A program made the translations under genes and the position numbers. Below, piece after piece: positions 1 to 11,640 of a stretch of 64,000 nucleotides of DNA. Source of the stretch: Plasmopara viticola (Eukaryota > Oomycota > Peronosporomycetes > Peronosporales > Peronosporaceae); NCBI GenBank assembly GCA_001695595.3, contig MBPM02000058.1, positions 248,001-312,000 on the forward strand. Reading direction: 5' to 3'. Each line of letters starts with the position of its first letter. Position 1 is the first letter of the stretch. A model generated the notes under the pieces. It saw nothing but the letters and a program-made list of their open reading frames with translations, had not been told where the DNA came from and made no database searches.

Positions 1-1
1 C

Positions 2-418
2 TCGGCGGACAAGCGCAAGAGCAAGACGAAGCCGGTGATGGCTCTGAAAGATGTCAAGAAACGACTCGAGGTAGATCTGCGCGCGTTGGACACCCTCGTG
101 GACTTGTTGCACATTCATCGGGACATGCACCATGTCTTTGTTCTGTCCGCAAAGGTGATCACGTACTATTTGGAACAACTTCGGCCGCTTGTAAGCACAA
201 ACGAAGACGTGCATGAGAGCTGGAGCGGAGCGGAGAAGCGTCTAAGTGGTCTACAAGAATTGCTGGCGAGGAAATTGGCACTGTACAATGCAACAGCTTC
301 CTTTCGACGCGTGAATCAGATGCCTGATCAATCCGTTGCAAACAATCTGATGCGAAAAATGAATCCAAAGACCGCCAACTCGATTATGGAACAGATTATG
401 CAACTGCTGGAACGGTGA
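2..418 (+). CDS. C-terminal part of an unrecognised helical protein (5' end outside window)
   Basis: The reading frame is open from base 2 to a TGA at 416-418, so the gene most likely enters from the left; an ATG at 38 exists but the upstream codons (Ser-Ala-Asp-Lys-Arg-Lys) read as normal basic coding sequence. The visible ~138 residues are rich in Leu, Glu, Lys and Arg with heptad-like spacing, so mainly alpha-helical, and end with a Met/Leu-rich segment. No catalytic motif, signal peptide or membrane segment is visible. I do not recognise the family. It is followed after ~100 bp by another same-strand helical gene. An isolated 127-aa protein starting at 38 is possible but less likely. Confidence 0.6.
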   Translation, partial: SADKRKSKTKPVMALKDVKKRLEVDLRALDTLVDLLHIHRDMHHVFVLSAKVITYYLEQLRPLVSTNEDVHESWSGAEKRLSGLQELLARKLALYNATASFRRVNQMPDQSVANNLMRKMNPKTANSIMEQIMQLLER

Positions 419-515
419 AGATTACCAGTGCTTTGTACTTTTTGGTCAGTCTTCGCAATATTTGCCGCTAAATTTAGCCCACGGTGCAAATTGAGGTTAA
501 TTTTAGTAAATAGTC

Positions 516-791
516 ATGGGCGGCAAGGAGACTGCGACGGCGTTGCAGCTCGTGCGGGCTAAGCAGAATGCTTACTATATCCAAGCTGTGAAGGGCGCAA
601 TTCAAGCAGAAGAACGTCGGCATGAAAAACTGCTTAAAGTTACGAGCAAGCAAGAAGCCATGCGGTTAGAAAAGCAATTTGTCCGTGAACGAAGTGCAGA
701 TCGCGAGCGGTTGCGCCAGATTCAAGAAGATCACGCGTTGTTGCTGAATGCGAAAATTGCGGAATGGAAGGCAGCAGGATACATGACCTGA
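516..791 (+). CDS. Small coiled-coil protein, 91 aa
   Basis: A complete ATG-to-TGA frame of 91 residues beginning MGGKETATAL. From about residue 10 to 80 it is one charged helix rich in Glu, Arg, Lys and Gln with no Pro and regular hydrophobic spacing, consistent with a short coiled coil; the end reads AEWKAAGYMT. There is no signal peptide. Size and architecture recall the short helical microtubule-inner proteins of cilia (CFAP141-like proteins also end in a short W/L-x-x-x-G tail), but the similarity is too weak to claim. It lies 97 bp after the preceding gene and converges on SF3B5. If it is a flagellar protein the organism should retain zoospores, which would be informative for a downy mildew. 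Confidence 0.6.
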   Translation: MGGKETATALQLVRAKQNAYYIQAVKGAIQAEERRHEKLLKVTSKQEAMRLEKQFVRERSADRERLRQIQEDHALLLNAKIAEWKAAGYMT

Positions 792-965
792 GTCGATTTT
801 GACGGCAAGAACTGACCGACAGCATCCAGCAGGAAGCGGATTGGAAATGCGACGGTGGAATTCCATTAGAATTTTAGTGTCGCTCACTAAATTTTAAGAG
901 TTGCTAGACATTAATTCTGTGTTGAAGGTACATTAAAGAACGGCCAGAATGTCTGTCACTTGTCA

Positions 966-1374
966 CTATTCGTCCTCCTTTTGAGGCGGAAGTCCACAGG
1001 GCTGGAGCATCTTCTCAAGCATATTGTACCGCACGCGACCGATCGATTCGTTTTCGGCTACAGCAAAGTACGCGAGCATATCTGAGTGGCCCAAGTGCGA
1101 CGCCAGTGTATCGCGGTGCTGATTCACTGCCCACTCACTGCGATCAAGCAGGAATGGAGATTAGCACGTTTAATAAACAATTTCTCTCGGACTCTGTGGT
1201 AAAAAACGCACAACTTAGTCGTGTCAGCGTGGCCCGTACCCACGTACTTCGCCTGCAGGTGCTCCCACTGTCGATTGATGTTAAAGCGGTCCGCTGCCTG
1301 AGGAAAATAGCAGGCGGTGGACGAAATAGACGCGTTAGCATGAAATGGCGATACGAGAGACCTTTACACACCAT
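966..1374 (-). CDS. SF3B5: Splicing factor 3B subunit 5 (SF3b10), three exons
   Basis: Core subunit of the SF3b complex of U2 snRNP, acting in the nucleus in branch-site recognition. It is split and invisible as a single frame. Exons (minus strand): 1374-1372 (ATG alone), 1297-1215, 1137-966; introns 1371-1298 (74 nt, ending TTCCTCAG) and 1214-1138 (77 nt, ending GATCGCAG). Joined they give 258 nt, 85 residues, the length of the human protein (86). Diagnostic segments seen: DRFNINRQWEHLQ, KYVGTGHADTT, EWAVNQHRD, YFAVAENES and MLEKMLQPCG before a TAG at 968-966. Frame is kept across both junctions. The least certain point is the 3-nt first exon with donor GTGTGT; an alternative non-adjacent start exon cannot be excluded, but the second and third exons are unambiguous. 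It is transcribed convergently with the small coiled-coil gene. Confidence 0.92.
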
Positions 1375-1575
1375 TTGAGTCTTAAAACCAATATTTGAAC
1401 TTAACTATAGTACAAAAGTAACAATAATGGTTGAAAACATTCATGTGCACCACAGGATAAGACTCGATCAACATATCCAGCAAGTTGCCTAGCTACTGTT
1501 GTGGTATCTTGAGGTATATCAAAGTAGGATAAGACTGTAAATCAAGGACGGCACGCATACAAACTTTCGATCAAC

Positions 1576-2466
1576 ATGTTTGTGCGAGCACGCCCTTGTT
1601 TGCTTCGCTGCACGGCATCGACTTCTCGGTCTCTGTCCGCTCTTGTTGACTCAAAATGGGTATGTAATGCGCCAAATTCCCTCGCTTCGGATCTTTTGAT
1701 ACTGGACTGTAATCATCCAAATTTGTACGATCGCGGCCACATTCCTACCGCCATCTCGTTCACTTTGGCCTCATCACTTTTTAAAGACCCGACTCCTCAA
1801 TCTACTGGTGTCATTAGCAGGGATCAATTTATGAATGTGATAAAGGAGCTACCGATGTCTCAAGACACGACAATTGTGTTTTATGACGATGAATTAAGTC
1901 TTAAAGCGACGCGCATGTGGTGGGTCTTTCGTCATTACGGCTTTCCTCTCGAGCAACTCAAGGTGCTAGACGGAGGTCTTGAGCAGTGGTTCGATGATGG
2001 GAATGAAGTCGAAAGTGGGACATTGAATGAAAAAGCCAAACCTGTCGCGGCTTGGACTCAGGTTGTGGACTCACAGAAACTTGTAGGCTTTGATGTCGTT
2101 CAAAAAGGTATTGCTGACCCTGCCACGCAGTTTGTGGACACGAGATCTCCTGGTGAGTACTGGGGTGAGGACGCAAATGGCAACGCACGTACGGGCCATA
2201 TACCAGGAGCAGTGAATTTCAATTGGATGGAAGGTGTGGATTTAAGTCGAAATGGAAAGTTTAAGACTAGAGATGAACTTGACAAGATTTTTACTAACCA
2301 CTTCCGTCTCGACAAGACGAGGCCAGTGATTACGTACTGTCAGCGCGGGATTCGTGCGGCACATACGGCATTTGCCCTTGAGCAAGTGACGGGGTTTAAA
2401 GATGTGAAGATTTACGAAAACTCGATGTTGCAATATCTTAATCGGGAGGATTCTGAAGTGGTTTGA
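1576..2466 (+). CDS. Thiosulfate/3-mercaptopyruvate sulfurtransferase, two rhodanese domains
   Basis: A 296-aa intronless protein with tandem rhodanese domains. The N-terminal, inactive-type domain (about 40-150) contains LDCNHPNLYDRGHIPTA and an Asp (YDD) instead of the catalytic cysteine loop. The C-terminal domain (about 185-290) has VDTRSPGEYWG, GHIPGAVNFNW and the active loop TYCQRGIRAA with Cys255, the expected persulfide carrier. The loop C-Q-R-G-I-R-A is closer to rhodanese (Arg/Lys after Cys) than to classical mercaptopyruvate enzymes (C-G-S-G), so donor preference is left open. The first ~25 residues are rich in Arg, Ser and Thr with no acidic residue, like a mitochondrial presequence. 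The family transfers sulfane sulfur to cyanide or thiols. The tail LNREDSEVV matches the usual family end. Confidence 0.93.
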   Translation: MFVRARPCLLRCTASTSRSLSALVDSKWVCNAPNSLASDLLILDCNHPNLYDRGHIPTAISFTLASSLFKDPTPQSTGVISRDQFMNVIKELPMSQDTTIVFYDDELSLKATRMWWVFRHYGFPLEQLKVLDGGLEQWFDDGNEVESGTLNEKAKPVAAWTQVVDSQKLVGFDVVQKGIADPATQFVDTRSPGEYWGEDANGNARTGHIPGAVNFNWMEGVDLSRNGKFKTRDELDKIFTNHFRLDKTRPVITYCQRGIRAAHTAFALEQVTGFKDVKIYENSMLQYLNREDSEVV

Positions 2467-5400
2467 CAGTAACGATTGCGTTCAGCAATCGAAATGTTCT
2501 CTAAGAAATGTATACGAAGCTGTTGCACAAGTGATAATGTATTAGTCAGTACTGGCTAGTACTCCTATTAGTACTTTTAGTGTCAATATTATCTTTTAAT
2601 ATTACTAATAAGTAATCAATCTACCAATTTCTGGAAGCAATGACCATACCTTACAAGAAGATTTAGTACTTTCGACCAAAGAGGCGCAACATTTAAAGCC
2701 AAGCTACTTTGAGCTCGATGTATCGAGGCAGTCATGCAGAATCGCGTGATCCCTCCCCGATTTTTTAATGTAGACCAAATGTCCAATTTCGGCAATTGCC
2801 ATTGTGCTAATACTATATTGTGATAGAATGCTACCACAGGTTGCAAGTTGCGAAGGCTAATCTCACTTTGTATCTGAAAGGGCAGTAAGTGGAGCAGTAA
2901 AAAAATAAGCTCGCGCTGATTTGTGAATTATCAGTGGCTAGATTCTCAGGCACCTATACATTATGAATTTGCATTTGTTCAAGCAGAACATGCACGATAA
3001 AATTCCCATTCTCTCCTTTGGAAGCCCAGCACGACTTTTTGCTGACATCGTATAAACCCGTGATGGAGTTGGATATTTGTGCCATTAAGATGTTCAGTAA
3101 CGGGACCACACGGAAAGTCGGTGACCAGTGCAGAAAATGTGACATTTATTCTTTGTTAAGCCAAAAAACATAAGTGAACTTACTTACTCTCGTGGCGGCG
3201 ACCATTGCATTATAACACTAAACTTAGTGTTGGGTACGAGATCAATCATGTGACTCATTCCTTTATCCGGTAAGATTGTTTGGCGATAAGCCGTGCATAA
3301 GTAATTTTTTGCATATAGAATGATGCGCATCCTTGGGATGTCCGAGCTTTGATGCATTGTTTGGTGCTTGAGAAGTTGTTAATTTAGATCATTTGTGTTC
3401 AAATCTTATGACGAGTTTACTTTCATAGGGGTTTTGCCTTTTGAATTACCAAATAACTTTGTCAAAACCCAGTAGCTTCGAGCTCTTTAAGGTCAGGTTG
3501 CCTTCAATCAGAGCGCACTTGCTTTGCACGACGGCCTCAGTTATAAATGTGTGTGGAGTAACTTTGTCAACTACGGCATACCCAGATATTGGCTTAGTGT
3601 TGTGTCTCTACAATTAACTTTCGGGACAACTTTTTTTAACCTATGCTTCATGACCCACATATAAAGTTGTGCCACCCACTGTTTTGTGAAGCTCTCTTAT
3701 TTGTTTGTGGGACATTGCAAGATGTAGTTGGTAGTGCTTTACTACCCACCTGGTATCACTATGTCTTGAGGTCCGACGTTACTCACTTAGAGCTTCTAAT
3801 TACTTGCGGCTAGTGGCACTACGCGATTGGTGTGATGTTACTCACGCCTAGAGCGCTATACATAGCATCCTCGGATGCCGGTACTGCCAGTGAAGATTAG
3901 TTACGTGTTACAGATGTTCTGGAGACTCCGTCACGTCTACCTTTGTGAAATAATCAGTACCTTGAAAAATTTTCGTCTCAATTTCAGATGTGAATTGTCA
4001 TTCTTAAGTATCTGCACCAACAAAAGGGGTACGAACATGGTGTTGCACAATTAATGAGAACCATGTGATCAAGCAGAGGCGGTGAGATTCCATTCCGCCA
4101 CTCACTCGATAAAAGTTTAATGAAGGACGGGTTGTACTCGGAAAAGTAGTGGTACCATGTCCGGATCGTTGCATCGAGTAAAGAAATCCACTTGATTTTC
4201 AATGACCGCACATAGTTGAATTTCTTAACATTGCCTTGGTATACGGCTCCGTTCAATATTTGTTTGCTCACCTCAATACTGTCACAAAAAGACGCCATAC
4301 GTTGAGGCGAGTTCATCCACTTTGTGATTTAACAATCAGATAAGCCCTCGCCGATTCACTCGTAGATGTAAGTCGAAAACGTAGACAGGAATTTACTTTG
4401 CGAGGGTTAGTGAAACCGTAATAACCACCACCGCAGTCACAAGAAAAATCATTTATTCTGCCCGAATAATGCACGCAGGCGATATATCAGCAGCTGCATT
4501 TGTTTTTGCCAAAAGTATAGGCTCTTCATGTGGCATACGGCACAGTTGCCAGTTCAATTTTTTTTTCTGTAGAAGCTGTATAATTTTCATATTTGGAATG
4601 ATCCTATCTATATAGTCTACTCTTAATGTCAGAAACTTGAGTAATCACTGTGTCGTTATCATATTACATGCTGGCGGAAGGCTACCAGTACGATTTTGAT
4701 GAGTTACACCGTAATTTATTAGAAACGGGATAGGCAGACGGTACCGGATCGTACATTTCGGAGAAACAATTGGACATAGCTTCAGCAAATTTGTATAAGC
4801 AATTGTGTAGAGTCGTCAAATCTTTTCTTACAGGAAAGTTTTGCTGGTCACTTAGCCAATTCGCTCGAATAAGTTCCTTCCGCATTCAAAATGAGTCAAA
4901 TATGCATTCTCGTGTCAAGTAATAAAAACATTTCAGTAAAAATGTCCTAATTAGTAGTTATGTTTGGGTAGTGAGGTCTTTGGTCGAGCTAATTACTAAC
5001 CATTATCACTTTCGAAGCCCTACGAGCAACTTTTGCAATCACTACGACGCGATGTAGTCTTCATTAATGAAAGTACTGACAATAGTTGATCCGACACAGA
5101 TTTAAACCGCAAAAGCGATTCAACGCTTGTCGACAAGTTTGCCTCAGTAGGGACCGTTGTCGCAGCCCAGTAAGGTCAGTCACGCAGGCTTGCACGTTTG
5201 CTTCTTAAAGCGCGGCGAAACAATTTCGGGAAAATAGCAATGATAGCCCACGGTATATAAAAAGCTAGAGCTCTAATTATGAGACTTAAAGTATACAGAC
5301 AACTATTAAAATGCTGTTATATCGAAGGGTTTTACATTTCAACTAATCGACAAACAAGTCAAATCCCGAGAGACCAATCGACAATCAAAATTCATGCCAA

Positions 5401-6975
5401 AACTTAGCAGCTATATTGCATGCTTGTTGAAGTAGAAAAGGAAATTTGTCTGGAATCTTCTCGTCGATGAAAATTGTGCGAGAGTGTTTCAACAAGATGC
5501 AGTTATCGCAAATTTGCCAAAAATCAGTAAGACAAACACCCCTTTGTCGAACGCCTGACTCAGAAAAAGTGACCTTTTCTCATACTAAATCGTGGATCGC
5601 TTTGATACTTAGTGATCTGAGCATGAAAAGTAGTCCCGACCCCCCGTGCGTATGAATTCTCATCGTTAGTTTGCGCCAAAAGTTTTCGACTAGTGTCGAA
5701 TAGACAATGAACGCGGCAAGGCCGATGGGCGTAGGGGGTCGGGACAGAAAAGAGAGACAAACGGTCGAGAAAAAAATACCTCGGCCGCTTTGATAGCATC
5801 ATGGCGGCGACATCATTGACCACCAAGAAGTACTTTTGAATGGCTTCACCTACAGCGATTCTGGAAATATATTGTCTATTGCATTCTACGCAGACTAAGT
5901 TGGCGAGCGTGTTGATTGCGAAACGAGGACCGCGGCACCAAAATACTATGGTATTGACGAATTCCGAGGCGCTTCAAGGCTTGTAGTATCTTCATACGGC
6001 CTGAGGATAACTCGTTGCGGTGGAAGGAGTTGCAAAAAAAAGACGACGAGTGCGACGGTGGCGCGAATGAAGATAATGGAGAATCAGGGTGAAGGTGTGC
6101 CTTGCAAAAGGAGAATCAAAGAATAAAGAGTTAGGCTAACATTTGGTTCCAACGATTCCGCAGCATTTTCATCTCATGAACTCACAGTTTTCTCTCCTGC
6201 GATCACGAGCTGACAGTAAATTTTCTGAATCAATTATCGAAAATTTAAACATGTACATTGAACAGATAAATTTGAATATATGATCATTGGATGCAGTTGG
6301 GATACCGTCCATGGCTAGCATTGATGTGACTCTAATCGAATTAGGAGTTATGTTCGTTTCAAGTATGCAATACGAGAGAGTCAAAAGAATGCTTTAAGAT
6401 ACACTTAACATACCAATGACATGTTATTTCTATGTAGTAAACACAAGCTCCATAGCTGAATAAGTGGGGTAGCACAATAGCATTCTTAAATCGAATTTGT
6501 CGTGTTTCTGCTTTTCAATGCGAATGCACAATTACGAGAGTCTTCAAAAACTGATATTCGTACAATTTTTGTCTGAAATGGACCTTGTCTTAAAACATTG
6601 TAGGTGCTAGCTAGCTATACGCCTAGAAAGAAGTCAGTGTGTTCATATGAAGGCGAGTTTTGTTTTCTGGCAGAATCGCTAGCAGCAGCTGATTTATCGC
6701 TCGCACACATTCTTCATGCATACAATTGGTCTTTACTACCGTTTTGACTAATCTTGGCATTTACCTACCTTCAAAGGAATATCCACGTATTTTCTCTGTC
6801 ACCACGTATAAGTGACATAGTGAGGGCACAATTGCTAGATATAAAAATTGTAATTCTGAACAAGTGTGTAACCTCGTCTCAGGCTGTAGAGGGTGAACGG
6901 GGACGTATACCAAGGCGACGTTATAGCACTCGTGACTGTACGACCAGTAAGATATTTTCTTAGCACTTCCACCCA

Positions 6976-7575
6976 ATGCAACAATTCGGGCATGCTACAA
7001 TCAGCGGTCTAAGCAACCAAGACGTGCCCAACGAGGATGACGCTGAGCTATGTAACGAGCTTTTTTTTCGGCCGGCCCAAAGTTGGCGGACTTTTAGAAT
7101 CGGCTTTATCGCCGCTATGATGCTGGCTATCGGCAATATCAGTCGCCGTATTCTCACTCGTTATCGCCTTGTTAGCCAGGATGAGCGTGAAAACAGCACT
7201 TGTAGAGCTTCTTATTCGATCTCAAAGTCCATAGTATCGTCGTGCCGCCAAAGCCACGCGGCATATGATAACAGTGCGCTAAACAGTGTCCTTGGAAAAT
7301 GGAGTGCGTCGACCCACGAATATGCGCTAACAGATCAGAACGTCCCCAAGCTTATGATTAAAGTTCTATCTCTGTATATCTGGTTTGCGGTTGACTTTAA
7401 CGAGCGCGCTCCTGATAACAGCGGTTGTCAAAGCACGGTAAATAAAACAAGGTTTGCCCATTCGACACATTTGCGTCCAAAGGCGGTTATGTCCAAATAC
7501 TGTATTTGTAAAATGGCTGGAATAGGTCTCAAATGCACCATCTTGCTCAGGCGATACATATGGTTGTGTTCTTGA
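6976..7575 (+). other. Unrecognised 199-codon open frame, doubtful gene
   Basis: The frame runs from ATG at 6976 to TGA. The first ~60 residues have an acidic patch (NEDDAELCNELF) and one hydrophobic stretch (IGFIAAMMLAIG); the rest is of mixed composition with many Ser and Cys. There is no signal peptide, RXLR motif or known domain. The 3' end overlaps sequence whose minus strand reads like a Gypsy integrase scrap, which argues that at least the end is TE relic rather than a host gene. I rank it as probably non-coding. Confidence 0.2.
7522..7557 (-). mobile_element. Possible relic of a Ty3/Gypsy integrase
   Basis: On the minus strand this short segment reads YRLSKMVHLRPI, which resembles the conserved 'VDRLSKMVHL' segment of Gypsy-type integrase cores. 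Frames on either side are broken. A second scrap with YHLNKMVLFAP is at 33,721-33,755. The match is short, so the call is tentative. Confidence 0.3.
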
Positions 7576-9383
7576 TTATTCTGACGAGTCAAAGTATAAG
7601 CTAAGGCTTATGTACTTTTAAGGACTCGAAGGCCGCGATAATGAGCCGATGTATGAGCCACCGATACAATCCAACGGTAGATATCCCAAAATCTAACATG
7701 ATTGGCCTTTAATTTGTACCCAAACATGTTGTGAAAACCGAGAAGGAAATATTCTATCGTGGCTTTTTTCAAGCTTCTTCCAAGACCATATTGTACATTT
7801 AGACTTTGTCCATTGGCACAACGACTCAGCTTAATTCGCCAGATTCACTCTATTGTGATGCACTCCTATTACTTGCCGACAGTTAAAATAGCGAGTGCTT
7901 TTAGGAATTTCATACTTGACTTTAACATCCTCGTCTGCGATAGAGAATCGCACTAAGAGCCTCTTCGAATTGGCATTTTTTTCTATGCTTGTCAGGTTTC
8001 TTCGTCAATAATGCTAATAATCCTGCTGATACGTACCAATATATGATCTCACCAGTCCGAAAAAACGCATTGGCAAATAAGTTACTAGCACTTTATTTGT
8101 TGCGGAAAATATATTTGCAAAGAATGACATTTATTGGCCACTTTCTAGAATTATTAAGTTGAAGCGTGGCCCAAGTAGGCTACAAGAGGCATCTAACACG
8201 ATTGATCACCATAATTCGCTTCATAGCAGGTACTTCCTAAGCTGATATGAAATTGCTTCGCTTATCAGCATATAGCTGCCAAAGTTGAGGCAAAATGACC
8301 TGCGCGTGAACATTCTGATTGAGTGCAGACGCACGAGAACGATGGCGTAGCCGAAACTGTCATAAACAATTCTGATGGCTTCGTCTCGTCCGGTAGATCC
8401 AGAGCAGGTGTTTTCTGAAGACTTTTATAATGCAAGTAGAAGCATAGTGGTATAGACACTTTATTTTTTTTTAAGTAAGACGGACAGAGACTTTGCGATA
8501 CCTACTCTACTCATGCCTAAGATTAATCTCTTTCTCGTTAATTTTCCGGGGCGTTTTTGGAGCTCATGGCTGCTTAAAGCCATAATATACTATTCCGCGA
8601 AGGTTGACCCGAATAGTTGCCTTGGGGGTTTTTGGACCAAAAAGCTGTCTGATTATCCTCAGAGCAACTATGGCATTTGAACGGACGATCTAGCGTCTCC
8701 GAGGCGCTTATGGCATAACCGTTTACCTTGAATGCATGCTGCTGGGGGGATTAAATGCCGTAAGAGGTGTATCGACTCTCTCAATCGGATGTGGAACCTA
8801 CTATCTGCCAAATTCACGTACATATTAAGTAGGACAAAAAATTGCCCATTTACGGCATCCAGAGTTGGCGCAATCGCCAAGGCTACTGGATTTTGCGCTG
8901 CCTGGCCCTTGTAGCAGAAGGATTTTTGTAGAGTTCAAAGTCATAATCCTTGGAGCAGGATGGGATTCAAATGCAGCCGTCTTCGGAAGCTTACATGTCG
9001 TCAGAGCAGCGCGAACCGCTTATTCTACATATGCAAAATGGTGGTCTTATCTATTCCGGAACCTCGCGAGGGTTCGGATGGTCAATCTGCGTAGGGTTGG
9101 AATCTGCTAACAGATGTGATAGTATCTTAGAATTTTCGTTGAACGAGCAGTCACCATCTCCGGTCGTTAGATGGTCGACGTAGGAAATAGGCTTAAGTTG
9201 AAAGACTGATTGATTAAATACCCATCTTTATCCTAATTTCATCTGACCTATTTCCCCTTAATTACAATAGCACCTGGTCAATTTGCGGGCTATTTCTTCG
9301 ATGAGTGTATCTTTCGTTTTCGAACACGTCAGTCTGATTCTAGCAATCAGTCTACAGCTCGACATAATTAAATATTCGCAGAG

Positions 9384-10627
9384 ATGCCGCGTATCGAAAC
9401 TGAGGTCCGCTTGGACTTTAAGGATGTGCTTATCCGCCCCAAGCGCTCTACGCTAACGAGCCGCTCGCAAGTAGACGTCGAGCGTGAATATCATTTCCGA
9501 AACTCGAAGCGCACGTGGTCGGGCGTGGTACGTTCGCATCGTACTCAAAAGCGTGAGGTTCGTCCGTAACCTGACATTTATTTGCGCTACATATCTACAG
9601 CCCGTTATTGCGGCAAACATGGATACAGTTGGCACATTTGAGATGGCTGTCGAGTTGGCAAAGCAGCGCTTCATTACGTGTGTGCACAAGCACTATACGC
9701 CTCATGACTGGGCAGTCTTTGCTGCTCAGCACAGCAATGTACTTCCCACCGTGGCTGTGAGTGCTGGTTCTAGCACTGCGGACATTGAAAAGATCACGGT
9801 TATTCTGAAGAGCCACCCCGATATCCATTTTATCTGCTTAGACGTCGCCAATGGCTACTCTGAGTCCTTTGTGCAAGCTGTACGCAATGTCCGCTCGGCA
9901 TTTCCTGATCACACAATCATTGCTGGTAATGTTGTGACTGGAGAGATGGTTGAGGAGCTGCTTTTGTCCGGCGCCGACATTATTAAAGTCGGCATTGGTC
10001 CAGGATCCGTGTGTACCACGCGAAAACAAACAGGAGTCGGATACCCACAACTTTCCGCTGTCCTCGAGTGCGCCGACGCTGCGCACGGATTAAACGGCCA
10101 CGTGATCTCAGACGGAGGCTGTACATGTCCAGGTGACGTTGCAAAGGCATTTGGGGCTGGATCGGACTTTGTCATGCTTGGTGGCATGCTCGCTGGTCAC
10201 GATGAGAGTGGTGGTGACAAGGTGGAGCTCAACGGAAAAATGTTTAAAAAGTTTTACGGCATGAGCTCATCCGAGGCCATGAAAAAGCATAGCGGAGGAG
10301 TGGCTGATTATCGAGCCTCGGAAGGAAAGTGCGTGACGGTACCCTATCGTGGCCCCGTCTCGGAAACGTGCAAGGAGATTTTGGGTGGCGTACGCTCTAC
10401 TTGCACGTACGTCGGAGCCAGCAAGTTGAAGGAAATTAGCAAGGTACATTCGGCACATTTTATTTGTTGCTCGTGAGGAGACGATAAGTTGCAGAAGACG
10501 ATTGACATTTGTATGTGTTTTATAGCGAACGACGTTTATTCGGGTCTCGCAGCAACTGAATGAAGTGTTTGGGCGCGCGCCGAACGAGCAAGAGGAACAG
10601 ATTTCGAAGAAGCAGAAGATTGGATGA
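9384..10627 (+). CDS. GMP reductase, three exons
   Basis: GMP reductase converts GMP to IMP with NADPH, releasing ammonia, in cytosolic purine salvage. Exons 9384-9527, 9601-10443 and 10526-10627; introns 73 nt (GTACGT...CTACAG) and 82 nt (GTACAT...TTATAG), both phase 0. The joined product is 362 aa against ~345-350 usual. Seen in order: [16 protein letters not shown] and RPKRSTL at the N-terminus; [18 protein letters not shown]-equivalent [40 protein letters not shown]; the catalytic loop GPGSVCTTR with Cys186 (same number as human GMPR); [56 protein letters not shown]; then exon 3 with [15 protein letters not shown] and a Lys-rich tail. The [10 protein letters not shown] and AANMDT versions separate it from IMP dehydrogenase, and no CBS domain is present. 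Confidence 0.96.
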
Positions 10628-10803
10628 CTTTCGAGCTACAGTGTTTGTTCCTCATAGCAATGTGAGGTCGGAAGTCTAAGTTGGTCGTTTTTTACCTTTA
10701 GACAAAGCGAATATCATTCTTTTTCGTTTTGTACTAAAAAGTAAGCGTATTGTTAATACCCTCCCATCTATGACGTATATCACAAGTTACTGCGCTTTAG
10801 CTC

Positions 10804-11640
10804 TTACGACGTAAACTGCATGGTCTTTTCATACACAAGAAATGTCATTGCACTAACTGGAAACGCACGAAGCATGATGGCACTAAACCCTTTGAAGAAA
10901 AAGCGAGGTCCTTCGTCTCGCACTCCTGTCTTTGCAATCTCCGCAATCGTCAGTTGTGTACCTTCTAGACTTTGACTCTGCACACAGCTTTTCACAACAT
11001 CTTGCGGCATACTCACCATCCACGACAGCATTCCGGCAATACCGCCAGCCATCATGAGTCTCAAATCCGTCTCCTTCTCACTTTGTCCGTCAGTCAGCCA
11101 TCGCTTCGACGCTTCGTAGCCGCAAAAGTACGCTCCAAAGGCAGGCACGTCTCTTAACAGACACATTTGCCAGCCTTTAAACAGGGTGCTCGCTCCATAT
11201 CGCTTTAGTATAATGCGTCCTGCCATCACAGAGCTGTGCTCAGCCCCCATCGCTCCCGTCTGAAGCTGAATCTTGACATGCTCCGAAGGCGCCGCAAAGA
11301 GTACCTGGGCCAATCCAGCGCTTGAGCCAGCCAGAAAGTGCGAAAGACTAAACAGCGAATTGTCATCTTTCTGCAAGCCTCGGACTACTTGACCCTGTAC
11401 ACCAAAGACCACAGCGTTGATTGGCGCGTTGCTCAAAATGGGGGACACGAGCCCTCGGTATAGCCCAGCGGCGCCCTCGGAGCCTACGACCTTACGCAAT
11501 GTGCGAACGACACTTGCGCTTGCCTCGTGACTGGTTTGGAGCTGGACCTTCACGGTGTCCAAAGGATGGCCAACCACGATGCCTGCTACACCGCCAATTG
11601 TACCAGCGTTCAGGTCCTTGGCAATGTCGAGCCACTCCAT
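10804..11640 (-). CDS. Mitochondrial carrier family protein (SLC25)
   Basis: A 278-aa protein with three ~95-residue carrier repeats, each with the signature P-x-D/E-x-x-K: PLDTVK (26-31), PSEHVK (118-123) and PQDVVK (212-217), each followed by a QLQ or equivalent. Glycine-rich odd helices (GTIGGVAGIVVGH, LAGSSAGLAQVLFA, MAGGIAGMLSWMVS) fit six membrane helices in the inner mitochondrial membrane. The general pattern, with AGLYRGLVSPI and NAVVFG, is of the carnitine/acylcarnitine and basic amino acid branch, but substrate contact residues were not resolved and the substrate is unassigned. Intronless. It converges with GMP reductase (176 bp between stops). An A/T-rich TATAAATAAA lies about 50 bp upstream of the ATG on the coding strand. 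Confidence 0.9.
   Translation of the reverse strand: MEWLDIAKDLNAGTIGGVAGIVVGHPLDTVKVQLQTSHEASASVVRTLRKVVGSEGAAGLYRGLVSPILSNAPINAVVFGVQGQVVRGLQKDDNSLFSLSHFLAGSSAGLAQVLFAAPSEHVKIQLQTGAMGAEHSSVMAGRIILKRYGASTLFKGWQMCLLRDVPAFGAYFCGYEASKRWLTDGQSEKETDLRLMMAGGIAGMLSWMVSMPQDVVKSCVQSQSLEGTQLTIAEIAKTGVRDEGPRFFFKGFSAIMLRAFPVSAMTFLVYEKTMQFTS

Larger units (their letters stand above)
2467..9383. other. Gene-poor AT-rich spacer with eroded relics
   Basis: About 6.9 kb with no gene I can support. The longest open frames (for example 3984-4316 and 4682-4885 on the minus strand, 8950-9183 on the plus strand) match nothing I know, lack consistent coding character and lie among frequent stops. It includes a possible Gypsy integrase scrap near 7,522-7,557, an unrecognised 199-codon frame at 6976-7575, and a 12-bp inverted repeat near 5.63-5.74 kb; these are listed separately. 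Confidence 0.6.

Noticed and set aside
2616..4885. Minus-strand open frames at 2616-2846, 2954-3145, 3984-4316 and 4682-4885
   Set aside because: Short, no shared frame or splice logic, no recognisable motif, and AT-rich codon content as in the surrounding spacer.
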